A DNA stretch of 64,000 nucleotides, from contig PASP01000009.1 in assembly GCA_002712005.1 (NCBI GenBank), forward strand, positions 136,927-200,926, written 5' to 3'. Position numbers and translations under genes: made by a program. Positions 26,078 through 36,324 of the stretch are shown piece by piece. The number at the start of each line of letters is the position of its first letter. The first letter of the stretch is position 1. Source of the stretch: Halobacteriovoraceae bacterium (GTDB lineage: Bacteria > Bdellovibrionota > Bacteriovoracia > Bacteriovoracales > Bacteriovoracaceae). Under the pieces are notes generated by a model, which saw nothing but the letters and a program-made list of their open reading frames with translations, ran no database searches and was not told the DNA's origin.

Positions 26078-29000
26078 ATGAAAATAGGTAGAATGTTAAA
26101 AGTATTAACTGTATCAATATCGCTGCTCTCAAGCACAATGCCTGCTTATGCTAATGACGGGAATTTTGTTTCGACATGGTGGGGCTGGCTAACCGGTAAG
26201 TCTTCCGATGCAGGAGCGGGTGAAGACGCTCTCGATGGCAATGGTGGAATTCCCCAAGCAGAAGATAATGTAGATGAAGGGAGCTATATCAACAATAGCA
26301 ATGTCATCCTTTGTGCTAGAGATATTCCCCAAATTGAATTACATGGAGTAGGTCCTTTTATTACTGAGATCACAAGACTTTGTAATTCATCTAATCCTTC
26401 AGAAGCTTATATAAGCAATAAAGATACTCAAACCAATCTTGAATTTTGCCAACAAATTCGTAATCAAAATAGAGATAGTGCTTGTTATTCAAATATTTTA
26501 AATGACCAAAGTTATGAGTCCTATCAAAATCAGTTTTATAATAATCCTCGTGTAAGAGAAGCTTTCATTCAAGAAGAGATGAAGCAGCTTGAGATGGAAA
26601 GAGAGAAGCTGAGAAATATTAGTTCTATTCAATTTACCCTCGCTTCAGATCCTCACACCGTTATGCAATTGAGAAAGATGATGATTGAGGATATGAGAGA
26701 TGAGCGTAAATTTAATAATTTAAAAAGAGATTTTAATCTCTCAGATGAAACGGCCAATAAGATTAAGTCAGGTGAGTTACCTCTTAATGAGTTTAGTAAA
26801 TCGGTCTTCAGCTGTACTCCTAATCTCATTTCAAAGACTCCTCTTGATGAGGGGAATCGTATTGATAATAATATTCTTGAAGGATGTGATAATCCTAATG
26901 CTAATGAACTCGTTGAGGAAGCTCATTCTCGTTTGACTAATCAAATGGGTGCAGGACTCATGCATGATCAAGCAGCAGAGAGAGCGGTTAGGTATGCTAA
27001 CTTTGTAGGGGATGAATTTAAGCAACTCTTAAGTGATCGTATCAATGTTGAGGACGATAGTGATATGGCGAAAGAAGCCATTTCCAGTGCCTATTTACAA
27101 AAATCTACAGACCTCATTGCTCTACTTGATGGTAACCGTAGAAATCCTGAGACGAATAATATTATTTTAATGGATGAGATTGAAAAAATTAGATCAAATC
27201 CAACGATTACCGGAGAAGCACTTCAATCTAAAATTAGAGGTGTGGCCTTAAGAGAAACTCGTCACTCAATGCAATTATATTATCAAAGTGAGAATATGGA
27301 TAAACAAGCCCGTATTCTTGATATGATTTCAAATAAGTATATTTCTCAAGCGGAAAATGGAAATGTGAGTTTCCAAATTGGAAATAAGACTACTTCTCAT
27401 ATTATTGAAGAATTAAAAGCAGACGGGAATTTAAATCCAACTCCCGAAGAAGAAAAAGAGATGCGAGGAATGATCCATCTTCTTGCTGCAGGAATGAGTG
27501 TAGGAAGTCAGATTCATGCAAGTATGCGCATTAGAGATAATTTTTCTAATGATTTTAGTGAGACACGGGCATCCGAATTATTACCTCCACCTGCAAATAG
27601 TGACAACTCATCACGTCTACCTTCCAGTAATTCCCATGGAGATAGAGGAGGAGCATTAAGAAGTGATGGTTCTTACGATGTTTTTAAGGATATGTTTGGA
27701 AGAAGTACTCAAGTGACAGAACTTCTCAATGACTTTGAGTCTTATATGAATTTAGGGCGCGATACCTTTCAAGATCGTCTCTCTGATGTTCAAGATACGG
27801 CCAGTTTATCCAATGGTGAACAATGTCTTGCTCCAAGTGTAAATCTCGAAGGTACTCTTCGTTTAATGGCCATTACTTTGGCCAAGGATTGTAATTCTAT
27901 TGTGAACAAAGATAAGGAAGAATTACAAAGAAGACACTGCCCAACCATAGCCAATCCAAGAGCATCCAATGCCATTTTAGAGGGGCTCATTGGTGATCCG
28001 ACAAGTCTTGAAGGAAATATTTTAGATACGAAGGCCAATGTTATTGGCGCTTGTTTATCGATTGAAATGGAAGCTATTGCGGAAGCTGCCCGAAATAATC
28101 AATTAGCCCCTGAGGGCGAAGCCAATAAAGCCGGTGGAGAAGAAACGAAAATTGCGGATCAAGTTTGTGATCCTCTAAGAAATATGGAAACGATCTCAAG
28201 TGATTTGAGATCTGACTTGGAAAATAATTTCTTTCAAGGAATGTGTAATAATGATGCTTATAATGGAAGGCTTTCTGATTACGCCGGGAGTGTGGCCAAT
28301 GCCAGGGGAACGGTAACGGTTCCGCCACCCGATATATCAGGGGGAGACTTTATTAAGAAGTCTGACGATGATTTCGATAGCTACACGAATCGTTTTGGTA
28401 ATGAAAGTGGTATTGTTTCCAATGGGGGATCGAATATTAATCCATTGGATACCTATAATGGGGAAACCATATCTTCTCCAGGTACAAGTCAAACGGTTAC
28501 AAGTATTCCAAGTGGTGCTTCAGGAATTAATTCGAATATTTTTGATACCAACCAAGTCGTATCTCCAACGAGGGCGAGTAGTTTTTTACCAACCGTTGAT
28601 ACTTCAGCTCCAAGTGAAGATGAAGAGATTGTAAGCTCTGAACAACTTCGCTCCGAGTTTCAAGATAGTGAGGGGCGAATCGATCCTTCTATTCAGGCCA
28701 TTCTTGATCGGTTAGAAGCTCGTGAAGAAAGGGAGAGGCAACTTCTTGCTGAACAAAATGAATTAAGAAATATGATCACTTCCATGAGAAATGGAGAATC
28801 TGAAAAAGATGACTCTGAATTAGAAGATGCTCAAAAGAAGCTACAAGCCGTTACAGATGAGCTCAATGCTCTAAAAGAAGATATGCCAGGTCTTATTGCT
28901 AAAGTTAGAGATCAGGCCAATACGAGAAATAGAATTTCTAATTTCACTCGTCCTTCAGCAACACCAACACCAAGTGGTTCACGATCGAGGCAACCTGCTT

Positions 29001-29527
29001 CTGCCAATAATAACTTTGATAATGCGGGTGGAGGTTTTGGTGCTCCTGCTTCTTCAGGAAGTGGTGGGGGTGGTTCGGCCAGAGCTGCTGCTGGTAATGC
29101 TCAGGGGAATGCTGGGATCTCTGGTCCTGGTGGTGTATCAGCAGATGGAATTTCGGCTCCGGCCTACACGGCATCAGAAACTTTTGTTCTGACTCAGTCA
29201 ATTCGCGACAAAGCTGAAATTGTTCCGGCCGGTGTTTCTATTGAACAAGCTGTTCTGGAGAGTAAAGGGGCCATCTTAGTTCCTTATGGAAATGGCGAAT
29301 ATATGTATGTGGAACCTGAGCTCAATGCAGATGGAGAAGTTTCGATTATCGATGGTCGAGTCGTCTATAAAGAAGTTCTCAAAGTAAGTGATCCTGAAGC
29401 TCTAGCCCAGGCCCAAGGGGTACAAGAGGGCTCAAGAGCGCCTGCTAGTGTTGAAGACTTCGATCCCGATCGTAAGGTCTATAAGTGGGATGATGTGGTC
29501 AACACTCTAGAAGACATGCAAGAATAA
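26078..29527 (+). CDS. Large secreted protein, unknown function (about 1149 residues)
   Basis: Not recognised. A signal peptide (MKIGRMLKVLTVSISLLSST, then MPAYA) is followed by an Asn/Glu/Ser-rich, mostly helical protein. Near 110-260 there are charged helices and paired Cys (ICARDI-like LCARDI, RLCNSS, EFCQQI, ACYSN). A coiled coil is likely near 880-950 (repeated E/Q/R heptads such as REERERQLLAEQ). A Gly/Ser/Ala-rich linker near 965-1030 precedes a compact C-terminal domain (about 1035-1149). The start is the ATG at 26078; a GTG at 26057 with GAGGA before it is an alternative. It may form an operon with the next secreted protein. A role in envelope structure or prey interaction is speculative. 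Confidence 0.75.
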   Translation: MKIGRMLKVLTVSISLLSSTMPAYANDGNFVSTWWGWLTGKSSDAGAGEDALDGNGGIPQAEDNVDEGSYINNSNVILCARDIPQIELHGVGPFITEITRLCNSSNPSEAYISNKDTQTNLEFCQQIRNQNRDSACYSNILNDQSYESYQNQFYNNPRVREAFIQEEMKQLEMEREKLRNISSIQFTLASDPHTVMQLRKMMIEDMRDERKFNNLKRDFNLSDETANKIKSGELPLNEFSKSVFSCTPNLISKTPLDEGNRIDNNILEGCDNPNANELVEEAHSRLTNQMGAGLMHDQAAERAVRYANFVGDEFKQLLSDRINVEDDSDMAKEAISSAYLQKSTDLIALLDGNRRNPETNNIILMDEIEKIRSNPTITGEALQSKIRGVALRETRHSMQLYYQSENMDKQARILDMISNKYISQAENGNVSFQIGNKTTSHIIEELKADGNLNPTPEEEKEMRGMIHLLAAGMSVGSQIHASMRIRDNFSNDFSETRASELLPPPANSDNSSRLPSSNSHGDRGGALRSDGSYDVFKDMFGRSTQVTELLNDFESYMNLGRDTFQDRLSDVQDTASLSNGEQCLAPSVNLEGTLRLMAITLAKDCNSIVNKDKEELQRRHCPTIANPRASNAILEGLIGDPTSLEGNILDTKANVIGACLSIEMEAIAEAARNNQLAPEGEANKAGGEETKIADQVCDPLRNMETISSDLRSDLENNFFQGMCNNDAYNGRLSDYAGSVANARGTVTVPPPDISGGDFIKKSDDDFDSYTNRFGNESGIVSNGGSNINPLDTYNGETISSPGTSQTVTSIPSGASGINSNIFDTNQVVSPTRASSFLPTVDTSAPSEDEEIVSSEQLRSEFQDSEGRIDPSIQAILDRLEAREERERQLLAEQNELRNMITSMRNGESEKDDSELEDAQKKLQAVTDELNALKEDMPGLIAKVRDQANTRNRISNFTRPSATPTPSGSRSRQPASANNNFDNAGGGFGAPASSGSGGGGSARAAAGNAQGNAGISGPGGVSADGISAPAYTASETFVLTQSIRDKAEIVPAGVSIEQAVLESKGAILVPYGNGEYMYVEPELNADGEVSIIDGRVVYKEVLKVSDPEALAQAQGVQEGSRAPASVEDFDPDRKVYKWDDVVNTLEDMQE

Positions 29528-29545
29528 TCACCGCTAGAAAAGAGC

Positions 29546-29586
29546 GAACATCCTAGGTTATACTTAAACTATGACCAAGGATGTTC
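29546..29586 (+). promoter_or_regulatory. Hairpin burying the Shine-Dalgarno of the next gene
   Basis: GAACATCCTAGG (29546-29557) pairs with CCAAGGATGTTC (29575-29586), with one A-A mismatch and a 17-base loop. The right arm contains AAGGA (29577-29581), the ribosome binding site for the ATG at 29589. The structure could end transcription of the upstream gene or limit translation of the downstream one. There is no T-run, which favours the second reading. Confidence 0.5.
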
Positions 29587-29588
29587 CT

Positions 29589-30638
29589 ATGAGTAAGAAG
29601 CTCTCTCTATTTATTTTTATTTTCGCACTTTCTCTTTTATTTGATGGGGGATTACTCGCCAAGGGTCCCGGTCATTACTCTGAAGCTGCTGATATTTTCG
29701 AATTCATCGATCATGCCTCGGGATGGCATGAAAAGAGTGATCAGGGCTATCGAACCGTTCTCTTGAGAGAAGGAAAGTTAACTTCAGCACAAGAGCAACT
29801 CTTGTCTCGCTATGCTAAATTGAGAAAGAAAGAATATGAGAATTCCTCTATCCAATCCAAAATGATTAAAGAGGATGACACTTTCGGAAATATTCCTTTT
29901 GGTTATGATCATTTCTCAAGATCGTTTTACTCAAGTAACACGATTAGAGAAGCCCTTCTCAATTTAAAGAAAGAGGGTGTTCCCGCAGAGGATATTCAGT
30001 TCTTAAATGAATTATATAAGAGCTTTGCCCCCAAACTTAAACCTTTTATTAAAGAGAGTGCCCAATTTGCAGTAAAACTCATTGAATTCAATAAACAGTG
30101 GAAATATAGCGGAAGAGATCGAGCGCTTAAACTTACTAAGGGTTTTGTTCTTGGAAAAAAGGGAAGAAAGTGGAATCTCACTATGCTTCCTGTTTGGTCT
30201 CCCGGTACTGTTCTTCCGTCTGTAGATATTAGAGGGGAGTTTCTTATTCTTCGCTACAATCCTCTGACCCAAACTGAGAACTGGGATTATACCGACATTT
30301 TAAAGAAGGCCGTGGCCGCTGTTTTCTACGCCCAAGATTTGGAGCAAAGAGAAAACTTATCTAAACTTTTTAAACTCAAGTGCAATGGCCGCGAATATGA
30401 ATTCCAAGAAGCGACCCAGATTGCATTCGGCGCTATGCTGCCTCGCTATATAAAGACTAAGCGTAAATTTAATCTCTATGAGCGTTGGTCGAGCAAGGTC
30501 TTTGTGGATGTTTATGCGAAGCTTCTTTTTCCTCTTATGGAGGAAAATATTAAGAATAAGGGGACATTTTCTGGCTTTTTCATGGAACAGTCGTCCTTTT
30601 TGTGCCGTCAATTGCATCAATTGGCAATAAGACCTTAA
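29589..30638 (+). CDS. Secreted protein, unknown function
   Basis: A 349-residue protein with a signal peptide (MSKKLSLFIFIFALSLLFDG, then GLLAKG). The mature part is basic, largely helical and has few Cys (LKCNGREY, FLCRQL). There is no catalytic motif I can name. It starts at the ATG at 29589, seven bases after AAGGA; the in-frame ATG at 29571 lies inside the hairpin loop and has no ribosome binding site. It is 61 bases after the large secreted protein and is likely co-transcribed with it. Confidence 0.75.
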   Translation: MSKKLSLFIFIFALSLLFDGGLLAKGPGHYSEAADIFEFIDHASGWHEKSDQGYRTVLLREGKLTSAQEQLLSRYAKLRKKEYENSSIQSKMIKEDDTFGNIPFGYDHFSRSFYSSNTIREALLNLKKEGVPAEDIQFLNELYKSFAPKLKPFIKESAQFAVKLIEFNKQWKYSGRDRALKLTKGFVLGKKGRKWNLTMLPVWSPGTVLPSVDIRGEFLILRYNPLTQTENWDYTDILKKAVAAVFYAQDLEQRENLSKLFKLKCNGREYEFQEATQIAFGAMLPRYIKTKRKFNLYERWSSKVFVDVYAKLLFPLMEENIKNKGTFSGFFMEQSSFLCRQLHQLAIRP

Positions 30639-30790
30639 ATATAAGGTTTTTAACGGTTTTTAGCTAAAATTCGCCCTAATTCATAACCCACTATCCCTAG
30701 ACGTTTGGAGCTTCCCTCGTCATAATGACGCATCTGAAATTAATAAGATGGAATAGCTCAGGTATTCCAATGCCGAATGAAAGAGGGAAT

Positions 30791-32416
30791 ATGAATATCT
30801 TATCAACTCAAATTGAGTCCCAGTCAGAGGGCTTTAAGAAGAATAAAGAACATAATCTAAATCTTTTAAATGATCTCAAAGAGAGATTGGAAAGAGTAAA
30901 AAAAGCAGGTGGCGAAAAATCTGTTGAGCGTCACCGTAGTCGTGAAAAAATGCTACCTCGTGAACGTATTGAAATGATCCTTGACGAAGGAAGTCCTTTT
31001 CTCGAACTCAGTGCCCTAGCCGCTGATGATCTCTATGAAAAGGAAGGCCCTGTTCCCAGTGCGGGGATGGTGACCGGAATTGGACGAGTCCACGGAGTAG
31101 AATGTATGTTCGTGGCCAATGATGCTACCGTGAAAGGGGGAACCTATTTTCCCATGACGGTTAAGAAACATTTGAGAGCGCAAGAAATTGCTCGTGAAAA
31201 TAGATTGCCTTGTATTTACCTTGTAGATAGTGGAGGGGCCTTTCTCCCACGCCAAGATGAAGTCTTTCCTGACCGTGATCACTTTGGACGCATCTTCTAC
31301 AATCAGGCGCAAATGTCGGCCATGGGGATTCCTCAAATTGCAGTGGTCCTTGGTTCTTGTACGGCCGGTGGTGCTTACGTTCCTGCTATGGCCGATGAGT
31401 CGGTCATTGTTAAAGGGAATGGGACTATTTTCTTAGGAGGACCTCCTCTTGTGAAAGCAGCTACCGGAGAAGAGGTGACTGCAGAGGATCTAGGTGGGGC
31501 CAAGGTTCATACCTCTGAATCAGGTGTGGCCGATCACTTCGCAGAAAATGAAGAAGAAGCCCTATTGATCACTCGTAATATTATTGAAAATTTAAATTAT
31601 GGTTCTTCAGAAAAGGCCAATATCAAAGTTGGGCAAACTCGTGAGCCTCTCTATCCAATGGAAGAGGTTTATGGAATTTTACCTGAAGACACGACAAAGA
31701 CACCCTTTGATGTACGTGAAATTATCGCACGCTTAGTGGACGGTTCTGAGTTTCATGAATTCAAAGAGCGCTACGGAAATTCTCTCGTTTGTGGGTTTGC
31801 TAAAATTCATGGTTGTCCAGTAGGGATCGTGGCCAATAATGGAATTCTCTTTAGTGAGTCGGCCCAAAAAGGTGCTCACTTCATAGAGCTTTGTGGACAA
31901 CGCTCTATCCCTCTCGTATTTCTTCAGAATATCACCGGATTTATGGTGGGAAGAAAGTATGAGTCAGAAGGGATTGCCAAGCATGGAGCTAAAATGGTGA
32001 CGGCGGTTTCAACCGTTAATGTTCCTAAATTCACCGTTCTTATTGGTGGCTCTTATGGAGCTGGAAATTATGGAATGTGCGGTAGAGCTTATTCTCCTCG
32101 TTTCCTCTTTATGTGGCCTAACTCACGTATCTCAGTGATGGGAGGAGAGCAAGCTGCTGGTGTTCTGGCCACTGTAAAGCAAGATGGACTTGCTGCTCGT
32201 GGAAAAGAGGTCATGAGTGATAAAGAAGTAGAGGAGTTCAAAAAGCCTATTCTTGAAAAGTATGAAACGGAGGGCTCTTGTTATTACTCAAGCTCGCGCC
32301 TGTGGGATGACGGAGTTATTGATCCTGCCCAGACACGAGATGTTCTTGGGCTTGCGCTTCATAGTTCTTTGAATGCGCCTCTAGAGGATCTGAAGTTTGG
32401 TGTCTTTAGGATGTAA
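30791..32416 (+). CDS. mccB: Methylcrotonyl-CoA carboxylase, carboxyltransferase (beta) subunit
   Basis: A 541-residue biotin-dependent carboxyltransferase of leucine breakdown, converting 3-methylcrotonyl-CoA to 3-methylglutaconyl-CoA. Both crotonase-fold halves are present. The family-specific run [20 protein letters not shown], then [20 protein letters not shown] and [14 protein letters not shown], distinguishes it from propionyl-CoA and acyl-CoA carboxylases. The C-terminal half has [15 protein letters not shown] and [21 protein letters not shown] precedes the ATG at 30791; the frame is open from 30725. It heads the liu-type operon. Confidence 0.93.
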   Translation: MNILSTQIESQSEGFKKNKEHNLNLLNDLKERLERVKKAGGEKSVERHRSREKMLPRERIEMILDEGSPFLELSALAADDLYEKEGPVPSAGMVTGIGRVHGVECMFVANDATVKGGTYFPMTVKKHLRAQEIARENRLPCIYLVDSGGAFLPRQDEVFPDRDHFGRIFYNQAQMSAMGIPQIAVVLGSCTAGGAYVPAMADESVIVKGNGTIFLGGPPLVKAATGEEVTAEDLGGAKVHTSESGVADHFAENEEEALLITRNIIENLNYGSSEKANIKVGQTREPLYPMEEVYGILPEDTTKTPFDVREIIARLVDGSEFHEFKERYGNSLVCGFAKIHGCPVGIVANNGILFSESAQKGAHFIELCGQRSIPLVFLQNITGFMVGRKYESEGIAKHGAKMVTAVSTVNVPKFTVLIGGSYGAGNYGMCGRAYSPRFLFMWPNSRISVMGGEQAAGVLATVKQDGLAARGKEVMSDKEVEEFKKPILEKYETEGSCYYSSSRLWDDGVIDPAQTRDVLGLALHSSLNAPLEDLKFGVFRM

Positions 32417-32483
32417 GAATATAAGAATGCAAGAATACCAGACTAAGAATAAGAAATCGTTAATTTAATCATGAGGAAAAGAA

Positions 32484-33296
32484 TTGGAAAATTTAAACAC
32501 TCAAACACCTATGTTCAAAGCTGAAAAGGATAACGAAAAAGGAATCATCCACGTTACTCTTAACCGTCCAGAGATTCACAATGCTTTTGGTGATGAACTG
32601 ATCGCTAAAATGACTGAATTCTTTAGAGGACTTGTTGAAGATAAGTCCATTAGGCTTCTTACCTTAACGGGAGAAGGAAAATCTTTCTGTGCAGGAGCGG
32701 ATCTCAATTGGATGAAGAGTATGAAAGACTACTCTGCAGAGGAAAATTATCAAGACTCTGTTGCTCTTTCTCAACTCTTTCAAAGTTTAAATGACCTACC
32801 CTTTCCCACTATGGCCATCGTAAATGGGGCTTGCTTAGGGGGAGGTACTGGACTGATTAGTGCTTGTGATTTTGTTCTCTCTTCTGATCAAGCAAAGTTT
32901 GGTTTTACAGAGGTTTGCCTTGGGCTTGTTCCTGCTGTGATCTCGCCCTTTGTCATGAGTAAAATTGGCGAAGGTTATGCTCGAGCTTATTTTCTTAGTG
33001 GCGAACGCTTTGATGCTCATCAGGCCCAGAGAATGAATTTGGTTCAAAAGGTTGTGGCCCATGATGAATTAGAAGAGGCCATAGCTTTTCAAATAAAACG
33101 TTTCTTAGGTGCGGGACCAATGGCCGCACGTGAGGCCAAGGCCCTTATAAGTGGAGTTATGCAAAGAAAGGGCTCTGGTCCTGATGAAGTACGTGACTTT
33201 ACCTGTAAGACCATTTCTCGAGTTAGAATCGGTGATGAAGGGCAAGAGGGAATGGCCGCTCTTTTAGAAAAGAGAAAACCCAACTGGATTAATTAG
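32484..33296 (+). CDS. liuC: Methylglutaconyl-CoA hydratase (LiuC-like)
   Basis: A 270-residue crotonase-fold enzyme hydrating 3-methylglutaconyl-CoA to HMG-CoA. FCAGADLNWMKSM (about 69-81) is typical of LiuC/AUH, as are NGACLGGGTGLISACD and the LGLVPAVISPFV segment, where Ala-Val follows Pro as in this subfamily. The start is a TTG at 32484: AGGA sits six bases before it, whereas the next ATG (32511) has no ribosome binding site. It lies between mccB and the biotin carboxylase gene, as in other liu operons. Confidence 0.88.
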   Translation: MENLNTQTPMFKAEKDNEKGIIHVTLNRPEIHNAFGDELIAKMTEFFRGLVEDKSIRLLTLTGEGKSFCAGADLNWMKSMKDYSAEENYQDSVALSQLFQSLNDLPFPTMAIVNGACLGGGTGLISACDFVLSSDQAKFGFTEVCLGLVPAVISPFVMSKIGEGYARAYFLSGERFDAHQAQRMNLVQKVVAHDELEEAIAFQIKRFLGAGPMAAREAKALISGVMQRKGSGPDEVRDFTCKTISRVRIGDEGQEGMAALLEKRKPNWIN

Positions 33297-33323
33297 AACT
33301 CTCTAGCGTAGAGGAGAATAGTT

Positions 33324-34820
33324 TTGAAAAACTTTAATAGAATTTTAGTGGCCAACCGTGGGGAAATTGCCATTCGTGTAATGAAAACATGTCGCGAAAT
33401 GGGAATTGAATCGGTTTGCCTTTATACGGAAGAAGAAAGAGAGTTACCTCATTCGAGCTATGGTGATATTTCAGTAGCTCTAGGGGGTGGTCCCTTATCT
33501 GAAACTTATTTAAATATCGATAAGCTGGTCCAAATTTGTAAAGACTACAAAGTCGATGCCGTTCACCCTGGCTATGGTCTTCTCAGTGAAAGAGCAGCCT
33601 TTGCAAATGCACTAGAAAAAGCTGGGATTACTCTAATTGGTCCACCTGCTGCCGCTATGGAAGCGATGGGGGATAAGAAGAGGTCTAAGCAAATTTGTGA
33701 AGAAGCAGGGATTCCCCTGGTTCCAGGTTATCATGGAGAAAATCAAGAAGCAGACTTCTTATTCGAAAGGGCCAAGGAAATTGGTCTTCCTGTTCTTATC
33801 AAAGCTTCTGCCGGAGGTGGCGGAAAGGGAATGAGGATTGTAGAAAAAGAAGAGGACTTTCTTGATGCTCTTGGAGCTGCGAAAAGAGAAGCGATGAATG
33901 CTTTTGGAGATGATATCGTTCTTCTTGAAAAGTTTATTGTTAATCCACGCCACATTGAAGTACAGGTCATGAGTGATGAGCACGGAAATCACTTTCACTT
34001 CTTCGAAAGAGAGTGCTCGATTCAAAGACGTTATCAAAAGATTGTTGAAGAAAGTCCTGCTCCTGGTATGGAGGACCAATTACGTCACGATATTTGTGCC
34101 GTTGCGACCAAGATTTCTGAATCCATAAATTACGTCGGTGCTGTTACCGTAGAATTTATTTTAGATGAAGATGGAAGCTTCTATTTCTTAGAAATGAACA
34201 CTCGTCTTCAGGTTGAGCACCCGGTTACTGAAATGGTAACGGGAGCAGATCTTGTACGTCTTCAAATTGAAGTTGCCCAAGGTAAGAAGCTCTCTTTTAA
34301 GCAATCTGATATTGAGCAAAGAGGACACTCCATTGAGGTTCGAATCTATGCTGAAGATCCAGATAACGATTTTATGCCTTCTATTGGTAAACTTCTCTTC
34401 GTAGGGGAGAGTCAACTCAACTCTGTGCGCTTGGATACAGGTTATAGAAACGGTAATGAGGTGACAGTAAGCTTTGATCCGATGTTGGCCAAACTTATCG
34501 TTCATGCGGAAAATCGTGATCATGCAATTGAGAAAATGCTTCAGGCCTTGAAAGATTATCCCTTTTTAGGACTTGTGACCAATCGTGACTATCTTTCTCG
34601 AATCTTAAAATCAAAGCCTTATAAAGAAGGACCAACTTATACTCACTTTGTAAAAACTTATAAAGACATCCTAATGCCGACTGAAATCTCTGAAGAGATG
34701 AAGGCCATGGTCTTTGCCACCTATCAACTCTGTGATGGAAGAGGGGCTAAGACCCATACTTCGGCACCTGCCGCAATTGAAGGTCCATGGGAGAGTTTAA
34801 GCGGAATGAGAAACTCGTAG
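33324..34820 (+). CDS. mccA: Biotin carboxylase subunit of methylcrotonyl-CoA carboxylase (without biotin domain)
   Basis: A 498-residue ATP-grasp enzyme that carboxylates biotin. FNRILVANRGEIAIRVMKTC, then KASAGGGGKGMRIV (the ATP loop), ERECSIQRRYQKIVEESPAP and EMNTRLQVEHPVTEM are all intact. Classical MCC alpha (about 650 residues) ends with a biotinyl domain; this one stops after the biotin carboxylase C-terminal domain, and the biotinyl domain is the next gene. The start is a TTG with GGAG seven bases upstream; no earlier ATG exists, and the next Met would remove the N-terminal strand. Confidence 0.93.
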   Translation: MKNFNRILVANRGEIAIRVMKTCREMGIESVCLYTEEERELPHSSYGDISVALGGGPLSETYLNIDKLVQICKDYKVDAVHPGYGLLSERAAFANALEKAGITLIGPPAAAMEAMGDKKRSKQICEEAGIPLVPGYHGENQEADFLFERAKEIGLPVLIKASAGGGGKGMRIVEKEEDFLDALGAAKREAMNAFGDDIVLLEKFIVNPRHIEVQVMSDEHGNHFHFFERECSIQRRYQKIVEESPAPGMEDQLRHDICAVATKISESINYVGAVTVEFILDEDGSFYFLEMNTRLQVEHPVTEMVTGADLVRLQIEVAQGKKLSFKQSDIEQRGHSIEVRIYAEDPDNDFMPSIGKLLFVGESQLNSVRLDTGYRNGNEVTVSFDPMLAKLIVHAENRDHAIEKMLQALKDYPFLGLVTNRDYLSRILKSKPYKEGPTYTHFVKTYKDILMPTEISEEMKAMVFATYQLCDGRGAKTHTSAPAAIEGPWESLSGMRNS

Positions 34821-34845
34821 CGATCATTAATTATTTGAGGAAATC

Positions 34846-35340
34846 ATGAAAAAGAAATTAATTCTTGCAGGAAATACAGAAGAATTTAACTTAGAAAGGA
34901 TTGGCCCTGACTCGGTTGAAATTCAATATCAAGATTCTAAAGTCTCCGCTCATAAAGTTATTAGCGGCGAAAGTACCCAATTTGATGTGATTAACATTAA
35001 TGGGAGAAATCAACGAGTAAAGCGTGTTGGTGATTTTATTTCCATTGATGGGAAAAATTATAAAGTAGAAAACGCTATGGCCGCTCTCTCTAAGAAATCC
35101 GGTGCCGAGGGGAATATGACTTCACCGATGCCTGGTAAGATTCTTAAAGTGATGGTCTCAGCTGGTGAAAAGGTAACGTCAGGTCAGGGACTTCTTGTTA
35201 TGGAAGCCATGAAAATGGAACATACGATTAAAGCCCCACAAGATGGCGTGGTAAGTGCTGTTCATTATAAAGAAGGAGATCTCGTTGATGGTGGAGTGGA
35301 GCTTCTTGAAATGGAAGCCAATGAATCATCAGAAGATTAA
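34846..35340 (+). CDS. Biotinyl carrier protein of methylcrotonyl-CoA carboxylase
   Basis: A 164-residue protein. Residues 1-80 are a beta-rich domain that probably docks onto the carboxylase, like the BT-type domain of MCC alpha. Residues 92-160 are a biotinyl domain with the biotinylated Lys123 in MEAMKMEH and the usual SPMPGKILKV start. GAGGAAATC precedes the ATG. Together with the preceding subunit it makes up what is one polypeptide in most bacteria. Confidence 0.93.
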   Translation: MKKKLILAGNTEEFNLERIGPDSVEIQYQDSKVSAHKVISGESTQFDVININGRNQRVKRVGDFISIDGKNYKVENAMAALSKKSGAEGNMTSPMPGKILKVMVSAGEKVTSGQGLLVMEAMKMEHTIKAPQDGVVSAVHYKEGDLVDGGVELLEMEANESSED

Positions 35341-35361
35341 TCCTAAAACATAAAGGTAGAA

Positions 35362-36315
35362 ATGAACTTAGAACAATTTCCTAAAAAAGTTCGTATCGTC
35401 GAAGTTGGTGCTCGAGATGGTCTTCAAAATGAAAAGAGCGTTATCGATACGGCCGATAAAGTAGAATTCATTAAGAAACTAGCGGATGCTGGACATCAGT
35501 CTATTGAAGTGACTAGCTTTGTAAGACCTGATCGTATTGCTCAGATGTCTGATGCAAAAGAGCTATTTCCTCTCGTTAAGAAAATCATCGATCCCGATAA
35601 AACTCAACTCATCTGCTTAGTTCCCAATCTCAAAGGACTTGAGTTGGCCAGTGAGCTTGGAGTTAAAGATGTCGCCGTTTTTACAGCTACTAGTGACAGT
35701 TTTAATCTTAAAAATATAAATGCAACTGTTTCTCAAAGTTTTGATCGAATTGAACCTGTGATCGAAAAGGCCCTGGCCAGTGGAATGCGTGTCAGAGGAT
35801 ATGTTTCTACTGCATTTGGCTGTCCCTATGAAGGCGCCATGGATCCTAGAAAAGCGGGTCTTGTGGCCCAAAGACTAGATCAAATGGGATGTCATGAAAT
35901 TTCAATTGGAGATACAATTGGTACGGGGACACCTTATTCTGTTCACAAAGTCCTAGATGAAGTTCTAAAAAGTGTTTCTCAAGAAAAAGTGGCCTTACAT
36001 TTTCATGATACAAGAGGTATGGCCGTGGCCAATGTTATGGCCGGATTAGAAAGAGGTATCGCCCATTACGACTCTTCGGCCGGAGGCCTTGGAGGCTGTC
36101 CCTATGCTAAAGGGGCTACGGGAAATGTGGGAACGGAAGATCTCATATATCTCTTTCATACATTTGGAATCGACTGTGGAGTTGATTTAGACAAACAATG
36201 TGTGAGTTCTCTTTATATGCTTGAGAAGTTAGAGAAGTACACCACATCAAAATTTCTTCAGGCCTACTTAAATGGAAAAATGAAAATTTATATGCCTAGT
36301 CCCAAGGACTTTTAA
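35362..36315 (+). CDS. mvaB: Hydroxymethylglutaryl-CoA lyase
   Basis: A 317-residue TIM-barrel enzyme splitting HMG-CoA into acetoacetate and acetyl-CoA, the last step of leucine catabolism. VEVGARDGLQNEK (13-25), SIGDTIGTGTP, HFHDTRGMAVAN (metal-binding His pair) and SAGGLGGCPYAKGATGN with the catalytic Cys are present. AAGG precedes the ATG by six bases. Its acetoacetate product would be activated by AacS (42.8 kb). Confidence 0.95.
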   Translation: MNLEQFPKKVRIVEVGARDGLQNEKSVIDTADKVEFIKKLADAGHQSIEVTSFVRPDRIAQMSDAKELFPLVKKIIDPDKTQLICLVPNLKGLELASELGVKDVAVFTATSDSFNLKNINATVSQSFDRIEPVIEKALASGMRVRGYVSTAFGCPYEGAMDPRKAGLVAQRLDQMGCHEISIGDTIGTGTPYSVHKVLDEVLKSVSQEKVALHFHDTRGMAVANVMAGLERGIAHYDSSAGGLGGCPYAKGATGNVGTEDLIYLFHTFGIDCGVDLDKQCVSSLYMLEKLEKYTTSKFLQAYLNGKMKIYMPSPKDF

Positions 36316-36324
36316 GGAATAATT

